A stretch of DNA of 48,810 nt. It comes from Irineochytrium annulatum. Its lineage: Eukaryota; Chytridiomycota; Chytridiomycetes; Chytridiales; Chytridiaceae. The stretch lies in the NCBI GenBank assembly GCA_027600665.1, contig JADGJL010000068.1, positions 1 to 48,810 on the forward strand, given 5' to 3'. Each line of letters opens with the position of its first letter. Within the stretch, counting starts at the first letter, position 1. Under the pieces are notes generated by a model. It did no database searches. It worked only from the letters and a program-made list of their open reading frames with translations, and had not been told where the DNA came from. Position numbers and translations under genes: made by a program. Of the stretch, positions 1 to 11,047 are shown piece after piece.

Positions 1-2
1 GC

Positions 3-302
3 TCGGCGGGCGGGCCTCCGGCACCGCGCCGGCGGGGTGCGGCGGCGCGTGCCAGCGCGGCCCGGCGGCGGGAGGAGGGGAGTAATGGCGGGGAGGAGGG
101 GCAACTCCCATTCGCGGCGAGTGCTGACGCGGCTGCGGCGGAGATTAGGATGGCGCTTGCGGCTGCGGACGAGGAGGACCGGTCGACGATGGATGGAACG
201 GTTGGTTGGGGGCGGAGGGAACCGTCGGAGGCGATAGGGGAGAACGTGAGTGCGCTTGAGTCGGCTGTTCCTGAGGAGTATGGAAGAGGTCTTTTGGTTT
301 GA
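3..302 (+). CDS. 3' end of an unidentified protein (partial at window edge)
   Basis: An open frame without a stop runs from base 3 to a TGA at 300-302, so this is probably the last exon of a gene that begins before the window. The translated tail is low-complexity: Ala, Arg, Gly and Glu rich, with an acidic patch (ALAAADEEDRSTMDG) and the C-terminus PEEYGRGLLV. I recognise no domain and cannot assign a function. Support is the uninterrupted GC-rich frame and the sharp fall in GC just after the stop, which looks like a 3' UTR. Another frame is also open for part of this stretch, so the choice of frame is not certain. Confidence 0.4.
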   Translation, partial: SAGGPPAPRRRGAAARASAARRREEGSNGGEEGQLPFAASADAAAAEIRMALAAADEEDRSTMDGTVGWGRREPSEAIGENVSALESAVPEEYGRGLLV

Positions 303-1033
303 TTTCTTCAATTTGATCTGCCTTGTGCTGTGCTGTGTTGACCAGTTCTGTTTTTGTGTACAATATGTTTTCGATGAAAGAAATATTTTGTTAGCAAACG
401 AGCAAAAAAAGCAACGACCAGAATAAACTTGACTGGTCGAAATTGGTGACTTAGAAGGTCATCAAGCTCAGAGATGAGGATATATGCCTGCAGCAGATTC
501 GCCCAGCCGCGTTGGACTGAGAGCACTCACGGACGAAAATGAGAGGAGGATCTTAGGAAGAGATATCAACGCAGACAATTTCTTTTATTTTATTTAATCG
601 TGGAGTTTAACTGCGGTGAATGCACCTGACACAAGGCAACGAATGACGCAGACTTATAATAATAAAATGGAGGGCAATTCGGTTGAAGGCCCACGAACGT
701 GCGGCACAATATTAAGACCGCAGTCGCCCCGCATATCTCCGCACTCCACACAAATTCCACAAGGTGAAATCATCGTCATCTCCGCGCCTCATCCACAGCT
801 CACGCATATCTCCACGCGATTCTGCCCGGCCCTGCCACTGACTGACTCGAAAATACAAACCCTCCCTCCCAAACCACATAAAGGGTAAAGCGCCCCACCA
901 AATACTTCGAAGACAGGGAAAAGGGGTGCACCATCCATATATCTACGCCGTCGTTGTCCTCGAACTGGCTTTCCCACCCACCATCTGCTCCATACATCAA
1001 TCAACGCAACCCACAGCAGCAGCACAAATAATA
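303..1033. other. intergenic, no gene seen
   Basis: Lower GC than the flanking coding DNA. It should hold the 3' UTR of the leftmost gene and the promoter and 5' UTR of the Sel1-repeat gene. I see no convincing coding frame, RNA gene or repeat. Confidence 0.5.
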
Positions 1034-1501
1034 ATGGCACGAACCCGAGCAGGGCACCTCTTCGACACCCCGTCCGCGATCGACCTCCCACCTCCCTGCT
1101 ACGACGACGCCATCAAGTCAAAACCCCTAACCACACACGACCTCGTCACCCAGGCCCTTCGCCTCCAGCGCGCGACCGGCGCGTCCAAGGCCGACGTCCG
1201 GCTCGGCGCGTGCCTTTTCCGCGAGGCGGCCGACGGCGGGGACGCGGTGGGCAAGGTGTTTCTGGGCGTGTGCTATCAGCACGGACGCGGCGTTGTGCGG
1301 GACGAGGGCAGGGCGGTGACGCTGTATGGGGAGGCGGCGGCGGACGGGTCTGCGGACGCGATGTATTTGTTGGGGAAGTGCTGGGAGCTGGGAGTCGGGG
1401 TGGAGAGGGATATGGCGGAGGCGGAGAGGTTGTATGGGTTGGCGGCGGAGAAGGGGAACAGACAGGCGATGGAGAGGGTGAAGAAGGAGGCCGTGCCGTA
1501 G
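1034..1501 (+). CDS. small Sel1-like repeat protein
   Basis: Single exon, 155 residues. From about residue 52 it carries three consecutive Sel1-type (TPR-like) helical repeats, seen as A-x-x-G-x-x-x-A-x-x-x-L-G patterns: GDAVGKVFLGVCYQHGRGV, then GSADAMYLLGKCWELGVGV, then a shorter GNRQAMERV. Between them lie the typical DEGRAVTLYGEAAADG and DMAEAERLYGLAAEKG helices. Sel1 repeats are protein-protein scaffolds; in fungi they occur in ERAD (Hrd3) and chitin-synthase regulators, but this protein is too short and lacks the extra domains needed to place it. The ATG at 1034 starts a clean MARTRAG N-terminus; an upstream in-frame extension to 926 has no ATG advantage and looks like leader. No signal peptide or membrane segment is seen. 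Confidence 0.75.
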   Translation: MARTRAGHLFDTPSAIDLPPPCYDDAIKSKPLTTHDLVTQALRLQRATGASKADVRLGACLFREAADGGDAVGKVFLGVCYQHGRGVVRDEGRAVTLYGEAAADGSADAMYLLGKCWELGVGVERDMAEAERLYGLAAEKGNRQAMERVKKEAVP

Positions 1502-1779
1502 CAGTTTTTTGGCGCGTGTAGCAGTCAGTGCGAGTTCGAGAACGTCATGTATATTTATTATCAATGATCATTTGCTTTGGCATATCTGGTGGGAACGCGC
1601 TCCTTGATTCAACAGAGGAAGGAAGGAACGTGTCGATCGAATTCACACTCCGCCAACGACTTCTGCAAACTCGCCACCCTCAATCAGACCCGGCTGCCCA
1701 CGCACCCGCACCCACCTCGTCCGCCTCCGTCACCGGACGCCTCGACACCCCCCTCCTCCAGCCGTCCTCTGCGTCGACT

Positions 1780-2548
1780 ATGCTGGCCTGGCTTTACACC
1801 AGGAAGGCGAGCCCGCCGGCGGACCCGCCTCTGGAGGTACAGCTGCTGCAACGCCACCCGCTTGGACCATCCTCCCCGTTCACCAAATTACTGACTTGCA
1901 ATCCAACAGCAGATCCCGCCCCGGGATCCCTGGGTCGTCCTGGAAGGCGATGACGAGCACCTCTATGACGACGACCTGGATGACGACACCTCCTCTTGCT
2001 CCAGCGCCGCATCCAACACCGCGGCCGCTGCGGGCGCCACGTCCGATGGCGACGCGGCCTCCCCGTCGTCGGAAGTCGACCCGGCCAGCACGTCCGGTGG
2101 TCAGGCCGTGCGCAAGGCGCCTTCGAGCCCGAACGTCACTCCGACGGGGCTGGGACGACGCGCGCGCAGGAGGGCACTCAGGCAGCAGGCCATGGAGCTC
2201 AAGGCCTCCAGGGACCGTGAGGCCGTGCTCGCCGGCGGCGGTTCCTCAACCGAATCCGGCCGCACCATCACGCGCCTCGGGGGCACGATCCCGCGTTCGC
2301 TCCTGATGGCCACCGGCAACTCCTCCTCCGCGGCTGCCGCGTCGAGTTCGGATGATGAGCCGGCGGCTGGCAGCGCGGCTTCGTCGATTCATCCGATCTT
2401 GGAAAGGATGAGGAGGGAGCATAGGATGGGGAAGAAGGCCGGAAGGTTTGATTTCAACGAGTTTGGAGGGAATTCGAGGAAGGCGGGGGGCAATGGGATG
2501 AAAGCGAGGAGGATGAATGTTAGGACTGGGGCTTTTGGGATTATGTGA
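1780..2548 (+). CDS. conserved-looking protein of unknown function
   Basis: Two exons, 1780-1836 and 1910-2548, joined by a 73-nt GT-AG intron in phase 0; about 231 residues. The N-terminus MLAWLYTRKASPP is followed by an acidic block (EGDDEHLYDDDLDDD, about residues 30-45), Ser/Ala-rich linkers, a basic helix around LGRRARRRALRQQAMELKA, and a C-terminal basic Gly/Arg-rich tail ending RTGAFGIM. The middle contains a helical stretch HPILERMRREHRMGKKAG. I do not recognise a family. The mixture of acidic and basic segments would suit a nuclear or nucleolar protein, but that is only inference from composition. No signal peptide or membrane segment is seen. Confidence 0.6.
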
Positions 2549-3205
2549 TGTGATTGGGATTCAAGAATAGGTCTGGTGTGGGGAAGCAGGGGAGCTGTTT
2601 TTTTGTTCATTTCACCGGACAGAAAAAAACGACGGAGGGCTTCTTTCTCATCGTCTATCACACTCCAACTTCCATCTTTTAGCGACTCACTTTTTTGCAT
2701 CTTCCTTGCTCAGCTGAACAGCCTTGGCTTTTCCTTCTTATAAATAGCTTCTTCTTTCCGACTTCCCCTGACCTGTGCTGGACCCGTCGCCTCTCTTCCC
2801 CAAAACGTATGTCAAGTTAAAAAGCCTACGCCCCGTTCCCTCTCTTCCCACTAAGCTAGCAGTATTCACGGTGCACGAGCAGCATTGCCTCTTAATATAT
2901 AAAACGTGCTTGCAATCGTGATATTATTATTATCTGCAGTTTGTTGGGAATATCGGAGAATTCGGTCGGGCACTAATGAGAGTATTGGAGATTATTCGAT
3001 ATGTATGATAAGTATTGTCAGCATAACAGAATAATAAGACAAGAATTCTCCACTCCGTTCATCATTCAACGCATCTGCGCAACCTCGTCGCGAACGACTA
3101 AAGGAGTCGAAAATCCAACACAGTTGATGTTCTTGCCACATTTTCGCCGATGGAAAGACAGGATTTGACGTCGGAGTTCCGCCACGCGCACGCTTCCTCC
3201 CGCCC
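2549..3205. other. intergenic, no gene seen
   Basis: AT-richer DNA with T-rich and ATTATT-type simple stretches (for example near 2921-2935). Expected to contain the 3' UTR of the preceding gene and the promoter of the SH3 membrane-protein gene. I looked here for an exon that would give that gene a signal peptide and did not find a convincing one. Confidence 0.45.
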
Positions 3206-5519
3206 ATGAGCCGCCCGCCGTCTGCCGTCATGAACACCGCTCTGACGGCCGTCAGCTCGGCCGCTCCCGAAATCTCCCCGCTTTCCTCCGCCGAACCTCC
3301 GTCGCAGTCGCCGTCGTCGCCGTCCCGAGCGCCCACCAACGTCGCGTCGACAGACCCGTCTGCCTCTCCTGAACCTTCGCCCGTCGTGTCTACCGCCAAT
3401 CCTTCCCCGCCGTCGTCCCCGACCGCGTCCCCTTCGGTGGAACCGTCGCCTTCGGCAACCCCAACCTCGCCATCCGCGGCCCCATCGTCCCCGTCGTCGC
3501 CGACGATCTCAGATCCGCCCTCGACTTCTCCGGCCCCTGAACCGACATCGAAGCCCTCCCCAATGAGCACCGTCCCGATTCCGAGCGTGCCCATAACCGG
3601 GCCGCTGCCAACGTCCGTGCCGACCGTTAGCCCAACGCCGAGTCCTCCTCCGACGTCGACGCCGACGCCATCGCAGACACCGTCGCCGACGGCCGTCACG
3701 CCGTCGCCGTTCGTTATAACGCCTTCGGATTTACCGACTCCGACGGCAAGCCCCAGCCCTTCCGTGACGCCATCGAGTGCGTCCAACCCGAGTCCGTCGC
3801 CGTCGGTCGCGTCTCCGTCACCGTCGCCAACTCCATCGCCTGCTCCAACAATCCAGCCGTCCACGGTTCCTCCAATAATCCCTGTGATCCCTTCCATCAT
3901 CACACCCTTGAGCACAATCCAGGTCGTGCCCTTCTTCCCGCACCCGACTGTTGCCTCCACCATCATCACGATGGACCCGTCGCCATCAACGCGTCGCACA
4001 ACTACGCCCTCCCGCGCCACGAACAGCCGCTTACCGACTCTCTCAAGCCCCTCTGTCGACGGATTTCCAATCCCCAGCAGTGGCCCAATCGCGACGCCCT
4101 TGACGAACGGTACCGCGTCATCGACGACGACCGACCAGCCGCCGGAGTCTGGCATCGCGCACCTGAACCCGGGGTCCATCATCGCTCTGAGTGTTTCGAC
4201 CTTTATCGTCATCGCCGGCCTGCTGCTCTGCTGCTGGTGCTCGTCCCGCCGCTCTCGACAGCGCACCAAGCGCGCGAACAGGATGAACCTCGACGATTTG
4301 ATCCAGGACTCGAACCATCAAAACGGCAGACCGCATTACCACCATCAGCCGCCCGTCGCGAGCATGGCGTCCGTCACGCCGAAGTATCACACCTCGGGTG
4401 AACGTCCCGTGTCGACCACGTCCATCATGCTGGACGAGGAGCCGTTCCAGGGCGCGGTCGTGGAGCGGCTGCATAGCCAGAGACAGAGGGAGTGGACCGG
4501 CGCGCTGGCGGCTGCCGCGGTGGTCACGCCGACGATGCAGCATGTCAGGCAGTGGGGGAGGTTGGACCGCACCGCTTCGATCGCCGTCGACACGCTGCCC
4601 ACAACGATGGACCATCCGGCGTCACCCATGACTCCAACTTCTGATTGTGACATCCCGCCCTCGTCTCCTCCTATGCACGTGGACGTCGTCACCCTGCCGC
4701 ACCAACAGCAGCAGCAACAGCAGCCGAACTACGCGGGGTGGTACGTCAGCGATCAAGGTTTTGTCGCCACCGGGGTGCACCACCCGCATACGGCCACGGA
4801 ACAACAGCAAGCGGTGATGCAGCAGCAACAGCAGGACCACAACGCGGCGATGCAGCAGTACTACCAGCAACACCACCAAGCGTACTATGACGCGCATCAG
4901 ATGCAGATGCAGCAGCAGCAGCAGCAACACGCCGCGGCGTACGGTTACGCCCAGGGATATCCCTCGGGTGATCTCAGCGAGCAGCAACGCTCCCCGCACC
5001 AGCACCAGCAGCAGCAAGGTCAGCAGCAGTTTGGATTGGGCCAGCCCGGTCAACTGCAAGGCCAATCGGGATACTGGTGGGCCGGCGCCCTTGAGAGCGT
5101 GGACGGGACGGGCGTGATCAAGCCGCCCGCGATGGCGGAGCAGGGCGCGGCCGCCGGTGCGAGGGGTCCGACGTTTGGGAGCCTTTGGAAGGCCGTGGCG
5201 GGGTATACGCCAAGGGTAAGTAAAATGGTTTTTTGGAGGTAGAGGGAGACTATGGAGTCAAATTAGGGACTGTGGGAAGAAAAACAAGCTGATTTCGTTC
5301 TGGTTAGATGGCGGACGAGATGGCCATTGAGGTTGGGGATCAGATTTTGGTGGAGGAAAGTTTCAGGGATGGGTAAGTAGAAAGCTTGATTTCGTTTTGC
5401 ATTGAGAGAATTGCGTTGTGGTAATAATGTGACGCAGGTGGGCGAAAGGTTGGAACTACCGCAACGCGCAGCACGGCGCTTTCCCGCTAGAGGCGATTCT
5501 CAGTCAGAACCAGATGTAG
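3206..5519 (+). CDS. Ser/Pro/Thr-rich single-pass membrane protein with C-terminal SH3 domain
   Basis: Three exons: 3206-5215, 5308-5372 and 5438-5519. Residues 1-315 are a Ser/Pro/Thr-rich, mucin-like region, predicted extracellular and O-glycosylated. A hydrophobic segment at about 321-345 (IIALSVSTFIVIAGLLLCCW) is followed by a basic stop-transfer patch (SSRRSRQRTKR). The cytoplasmic part is rich in Gln and His. The C-terminus, reassembled across two introns, is an SH3 domain: AVAGYTPRMADEMAIEVGD, then ILVEESFRDGWAKGWNYRN and GAFPLEAIL, with the expected hydrophobic, acidic and GxFP positions. This layout resembles the fungal osmosensor Sho1 only in having membrane and SH3 parts; it has one membrane pass, not four. 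SH3 would bind proline-rich partners at the membrane. No clear signal peptide precedes the mucin region, so a 5' exon may be missing. Confidence 0.8.
4697..5037 (+). repeat. polyglutamine-coding CAG/CAA tracts
   Basis: Several runs of CAG and CAA codons inside the cytoplasmic part of the SH3 membrane protein, coding Gln runs of 3 to 7 separated by Tyr, His and Ala. Mixed CAG/CAA use argues for selection on the protein rather than simple slippage. Length is likely to vary between strains. Confidence 0.8.
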
Positions 5520-6275
5520 TTTCTTGACGTTGTGTTTGGGCTTACGTACATTGTTTTTCCGTTTGTTTTTTGCTTTTCTGGATTTGTGCTTTGGAGTTTT
5601 GACGTGGCTAACGCTGCCTCCTGTTTTGTTATGATTCTAATCCTCGGAAATGGTGCTACTTGTACTTAAGTGATGCTGCTGTTGCTTTTGTTGGATATTT
5701 TATGAGGCCATTTCTTTGCGGAACTAATGTCACTTGTATTTCCCTTCACCTTTGCTTCCAACTTTTTTTCTTGAAATTTACTCTGCTTTCACCTCTATCC
5801 GTCCGTGTACTTAACTTCCTTAGTGAACCCTGCACTAATTGTCTACTGCTGTTGTGATTTAATCGCTGTAGCCATCACTGTGTGTAAACAGGCCCTTCTG
5901 GCTTTTTGTATATACTTCTGAAGCCTATATCTACTGGTAGTTTAATAGGTCTGAAGCTGTTCGGGTTGCTGTGAGGTGGCTATCGATGCTGCCTTTAATT
6001 TGGCTTTGTTGAAGTAAACGTACAAATTGTGGACAAAACCTTGCTCCTGTTGTCCTTTACTGTAGTGCAAAGGCGAAAAAAAGGTGCTTGATTTGATTTT
6101 CCGCAAGCAATCTGCTCGCGCATATGCGGTATTTCTATTGTACCAAAAGGCTTCTAAGTGTGCCCTCAAGGAGGGATGTCTATTTCCATGCATGCTGTCG
6201 CTGCGATGACAAATACTCGACTTGTCGTGAAAGGGAGTCCTTATTCTACAAAACGATTTGTCAGCAACAATCGCG
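5520..6275. other. intergenic between converging genes
   Basis: AT-rich spacer between the 3' ends of the SH3 membrane-protein gene (plus) and FBF1 (minus). It is expected to hold both 3' UTRs. T-rich stretches are frequent. No coding frame with domain support is seen. Confidence 0.5.
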
Positions 6276-9200
6276 TTACCTGCGGCACCCTACATTTTTC
6301 AATCCTGCGATCATACGGCTCAGCTTGGTGCCCGCTGCCATTGCCAAATCAATCTCCTCCCGTGATGCCATCGGCTCCGCCATCGCTTCCGCCCCGACCA
6401 TGCCTCCTCCGAACCAGGTTGGCTGCAAATAGCTCGGCGCGAGTGTAGGTGTCGGCAGATATGTCGGTTGACTCGGGCCCAACGCCGACGACGTCAAGTA
6501 ATTCGGCTGGTTCACCGGTGGCCTTTCGAAAGGGGGCCCGAGCCGCTGTGGTGAAAGGCTGCGTACGGATAGTGGTGGCTCATCCGCACCGTTTGCACCA
6601 AAGAGCATTTTGTGCTCCGGTGCGTCGAGGTACTGGCGGTTTGAAAATCAACTATCAATCTTGCTCTCATGCAACTGACCTCTTTGCCTCTCGGCATCCG
6701 GACCTGACTCAGGCTCCGCTGCTCCGCTATCGCAACCCTCTCCTTTGTTAGCTGCTCCCTCAGCTCATTCATCTGCTGCTTCTGGTCTTCAATCTATCAA
6801 CGCGTTTAATGGAACTTCAATCTGGACACTCTTACGTCCTCCCGTTCTTTCTTTAGGCTGTCCTTCGTCTCGTTGTACTCCGCGACGGCCCGCTTGGTTT
6901 CGGCAAAAATGGCGTCCGCCCTTTCCCGTTCTTTAACTAACGATAATGTTAGTGTGCGTCAATACGACTTCGAGCGCACCAGTAAGCTCATGCATCCCTC
7001 CAACCTCGCGCACTTCGCGTTCAATGGCCTCCCTCATTTTATCGAAAGCATCCCGTTCGGCCACAAGCTTCGCACGCGCAGCCTCGAGAGCAAGCCTTTC
7101 CGCCTTCGCTTTGGCCAGCTCCCGATAGAGCTCCGTCTTGTGAATGGAGACCGTATGTGTTTCTTGCGTCAGCACTGTCCGGTCTGAAGAAGAATGGTTC
7201 ACATTCTGCGGTCTCAAACACATAGAACCAAGACAAACTTACCAGCAATCGTCTGCGCCTCCTCCCTCTCCCTCATGCGATTTGCCTCCTCCTCCAAACC
7301 CGAGACAGCGTCCCTCCGCACCTCTAGCAACGCCTTCTCCATCGCCAACTTCCTCCTCTCATCCGCGACTCCCTGCTCGACCCGCCTTCGCTCTATTACC
7401 CAGCTCTCCCTCGCTTTGATGAACTCAAGCCGCTCCCGGTGCAGAGCCGACGTGGCCGCGTCGCGCTCGGAGCGCATGCTAACGATTTGGTCCTCGAGGC
7501 TGAAGCGCGATTCGTCGACGAGACGGCGCTCGTCCTCCAGGCGGCGGCGTTGTTCCGTAAGATGGGACTCGGAGTCGCGGATTTCAGCACGGAGCTTGAT
7601 GCGGTCGTCGTCGATCTCCTTGCGTTGGGTTATCAGGTGGTTCTGAAGCTGTAGTTTGCATTTTAGCAGTCATCTAATATGCAAGGTAACAACGAACGTC
7701 TCCAAGCTGGCCTTCCCTAATTCCAAGAGACTCCTCTCTTTCCTGTTTAACAGTAAGACGAACCACCCGTTCAGCCGCTTACCCTCAAACTCTGCATGTA
7801 GTCGTTTTCGATCCGCTGCTGCATGGTGTCGACGATCTTCGAGCTGACATCCATCCGATCGGCCAGCGTCTCGAGATGTCGGGTTGCCTCGGCGTTGGAT
7901 ATCACCTTTGCCATCTGCGCTGGCGTCAGCTTTCGCTCACGGTTGCTGCGACCCCTACCTCCTCTAAGTGAGCGGCAGTAAGTTCCGCGAGCACTCGATC
8001 ATGCTCGACGGATAGCTTATCGAGATCGATTCGATTGGCCTCCCTCATCTATCAAAATAGTGAGTACGATTTTGGAAATATAAATGTTACCGAGTCGCGA
8101 AGCTCCCGCAAAACCTTGATCTTCTCCTCCTCTAGGCTCTCCCGAAGTCGCGCCGTCTCACTGGCGAGTCGCTCCTCAGCCTTAATCCTATCATCCGTAT
8201 GGAGCTCTATCATCCGAGCTCTCTCTTCTGCCGCCTATATCGTCCCGTTAACGAAAGAACAAATGTGGCGCCACCGGAAAAAATAATTAAAATCAAATAG
8301 AAAAACAATACCTTCGCCTCCGCCTCCATCTTCTCCGCAACCGTCCTCTTCGAATCCTCCTCCGCCACCTTTCTCTTTCCCTCCTCGTCTTCGCGCGCTT
8401 CCTTCTCCTTCTTCAGATCGGCCTCCAACTCATCAACAAGCGTCTCGAGCGCCTGCACCTTCATGCGGAGCGTCTCAACGTCCTCGTCATCCTTCCGCCG
8501 TTTCGACCCCTTGGACGACCGCGTGGCCGTATCGGCGCGCAGGGACGACTTGCGAGATGACGAGGCGGATGCCGGGCGGGAGGATTTGGACGGCGCGGGT
8601 GGCTCCTCTTCTTCCTCGTCGCTGTCCGGGCTGAGACTTTGGAGGCTGCTGCTTTCCAGCGAGGCGTCTTCGGACCGAGCGTGTGATTTGCTGTGCGTGT
8701 GAGATTTGGAGTCTTGGGCAGGGTCGTCGTCGTCTGTAGGGCTGAGGCTGGCGACGGAGGAGAGGGTTGGAGAAAGGGAGAGAGATGGTGTCGATGTCCT
8801 GGACCTTGAAGCCGTTTTCTGAATGCCAGTAGTATGTTAATTCATCCAAAGTACCAAGCGGTTTCGTCAACCTTGTGCGAAGTGGAGGATGACGCTGACT
8901 TTTGGCGGGATTTCGGCTTCGGTTTTTCAGCCGCTGTCTTTGATCCCTGACGTATAGTAAGTAATTGACATATGCAATTGTATCGTACCTTTGAGCTCGA
9001 CGACCGTCGCCTTGAATCCGAATGTCTGCGATCGCGATCACTATTTGATTCGGGCGAGCGATCACCCTCCGACGTATCACTGCGGGACTGCCTTCGCACC
9101 CTACGAGGCTCCTCTTCGTTGTTGTTGGACCTCGATTTGCCTGCCAATGCTAAATATTTATGCTGCATTCGAAAGCGATCACCTTTACTCTTGCCGTCAT

Positions 9201-10939
9201 CATCAGCAACTGAATGCAAGCGTGTATTAGTTCCAACGATCGTGCCGAGGGAATGACATACACTGAATAGACTTTTCGGCTTTGGGCTCCGGCTTGGAGA
9301 GAAACTTGGGCTTTGCGTCCAGGACTTGTGCGGTCCGTATCAACAAGAAGCACTATTAATATCTATATCTTACATGGTAGACCGCCGATGCCTATCGAAA
9401 CGATGTTTTAAGAATCGATCAATGTCATTTTTAATTGAAAAAAACTTACCTGTCTGCTTTCCGTCAACAGCTTGGCCGACAGGTGCTAAATCCTTGTTAT
9501 TTACAGCGCGAAAATTTCACTTGCTTACGAGCGTCATCCGTTATCTCCGACTTCGAAAACGCCATAGAAGTCGGCCGGGATCGTCTCGACGAGCCCCCTG
9601 ATGTGCTATCTAGCACACTCATAACCGCGTCCTTAATTGAAACCTGGCTCGGAGGTTCGACGCTGCCCCTCCTTCGGTCTCCCCCACCAAAGTTGTCGAG
9701 GAACGACAACCCAGTCGTGCTCCCGCTCTCCTTAACTCCTTGCTGCTGCCCCGCGCTCGTCCCAAGTACACCCGCTCGCGAGTTCTCAAGAAAACTCAGA
9801 CCGCCATTACTGCCCCCCACGCTTCCCGCCGCGCTGCCCAAGCCCGCACCACCTGCACGCCTGCCGGCCGGGGTTGCCGTCCCGGTGCCAGCCCCGCTGC
9901 CGATTGATCCGGCGCTCGAGAACGCGACGGCGTTGCTCAACGGCGATGGGCCGCTGAGGGACGCCCCCGGCGCGGGTCCACGTCGCCGACGTTCACCGGA
10001 ACTTTCCATCAGAAACGACGGGACGAACTCGTCGTGGTCTTTGTGCCCGCCACCGCCGGTCGACGACGCGTGGCCGATGGAGTGGTTTGAGTTCGAGACG
10101 GACCCGCCGCCGAGGAAAGAACTCGTCCCAAACCCACCGCTTGGTTTAGGCTTAAGGTCAGTGGAGGGCGAGCCGAAGTTTGCCCCTGATAGAGAGAACT
10201 TGTTAACTGCCGGTGCCGATGTCGCGATCCCGCCACCGTCTACGCCACCCACTCCTCGTCGGGATGCGGGCGAGCTCCCGGCCAGTGGGTTCGTGGCGGG
10301 CTTATCTCCCAGCCCAAGAATGTCCAGCAGGTCTCCGTCATCGCTCCCATCTGATGCTGCCCTCGCATGCGATGCGGGGGGCTTTCGTGCCGGTGATGGC
10401 GTCCTCGTTCCCCCGAACGAATCCGCTCCCCGTCCACCAAGGACATCCGACATTCCACTCATCGACGTTCCGGGACGAGACACCGTTGGTGCCGTGGTGG
10501 AGGCGATCGGGTTCGCTGTCGCGGGCGGCACCGCAGAGAAGGAGTTGGACATCCACGGCGCCGACCCTCCTCCGTTACCCTGCGTAACCGGTGGCGCAGT
10601 GACGACCTCTGGCTCTGCTGCGCTGCCCCGCCTGCCGGTCTTGGGCTCGTTCGATGCCGCCGCGGGTGCATCGTTCAGGTCCATCATGGAGAGCGACAGC
10701 AGATCCGTTGTCGTCGTGGACGCGAGAGCGCCACCCAGCTTCCCGCCGCCACCTCCTCCGCCGAGAACAAAGGGCTTCACCGCGTCGTGGTCGTCCAGGC
10801 CGTCGCCGAGGCTGCCGGTCCGATCCTGTTTCGCAGACGCGGCGGGGGCCGGTGTCGGCTTCTTTTTCTTGCCAAAACCAACATCGTCGTCGCTGTCCCC
10901 GAGGAGATCGTCGAGATCATCATCGTCCCAGTCCGACAT
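6276..10939 (-). CDS. FBF1: FBF1-like ciliary transition-fibre protein (multi-exon)
   Basis: Starts at the ATG at 10939 and ends at 6276. Exon 1 (10939-9529) codes a long disordered region with FBF1-style motifs: DWDDDDLDDLLGD at the N-terminus, DLLDILGLGDKP, and FVPSFLMESSGERRRR. A 36-nt exon (9485-9450) and several short Ser/Arg-rich exons follow (9329-8850 region), then a Ser-rich block and a long coiled coil from about 8520 to 6500 (ETLRMKVQALETLVDELEA, ERLASETARLRESLEEEK, ALHRERLEFIKARESWVIE, KAERLALEAARAKLVAERD). The end is PMASREEIDLAMAAGTKLS followed by a short tail. In animals and nematodes (DYF-19) FBF1 sits on transition fibres at the ciliary base and gates entry of transport trains. 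Its presence would fit a zoospore-forming fungus. At least ten short introns interrupt it; exact exons in the 6.3-8.3 kb part are approximate. The family call rests on motif order and coiled-coil resemblance. Confidence 0.65.
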
Positions 10940-11047
10940 CACGGGGTTCGCTGGGAGGCAGCGGTGGATGAGGGCTGTTGTGAAATCGTCAAAGTTTCCC
11001 TAACGCCACTGCCCAGTCGTTCAGCCATTAACCTTACCTTCGCCCTC
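10940..11047. promoter_or_regulatory. 108-bp shared spacer between divergent start codons
   Basis: Only 108 bp separate the ATG of FBF1 (minus) from the ATG of the GH26 gene (plus). Both promoters must lie here or within the neighbouring coding sequence. No TATA-like box is evident. Confidence 0.5.

Noticed and set aside
2992..4269. Long minus-strand frame (425 codons), Gly/Asp/Val-rich
   Set aside because: Exact antisense of the Ser/Pro/Thr-rich ectodomain; its composition follows from codon bias (TCG/CCG read in reverse), with no domain.
9435..11003. Long plus-strand frame (522 codons), Pro/Ser-rich
   Set aside because: Antisense of FBF1 exon 1, which carries recognisable motifs on the other strand; no domain on this strand.
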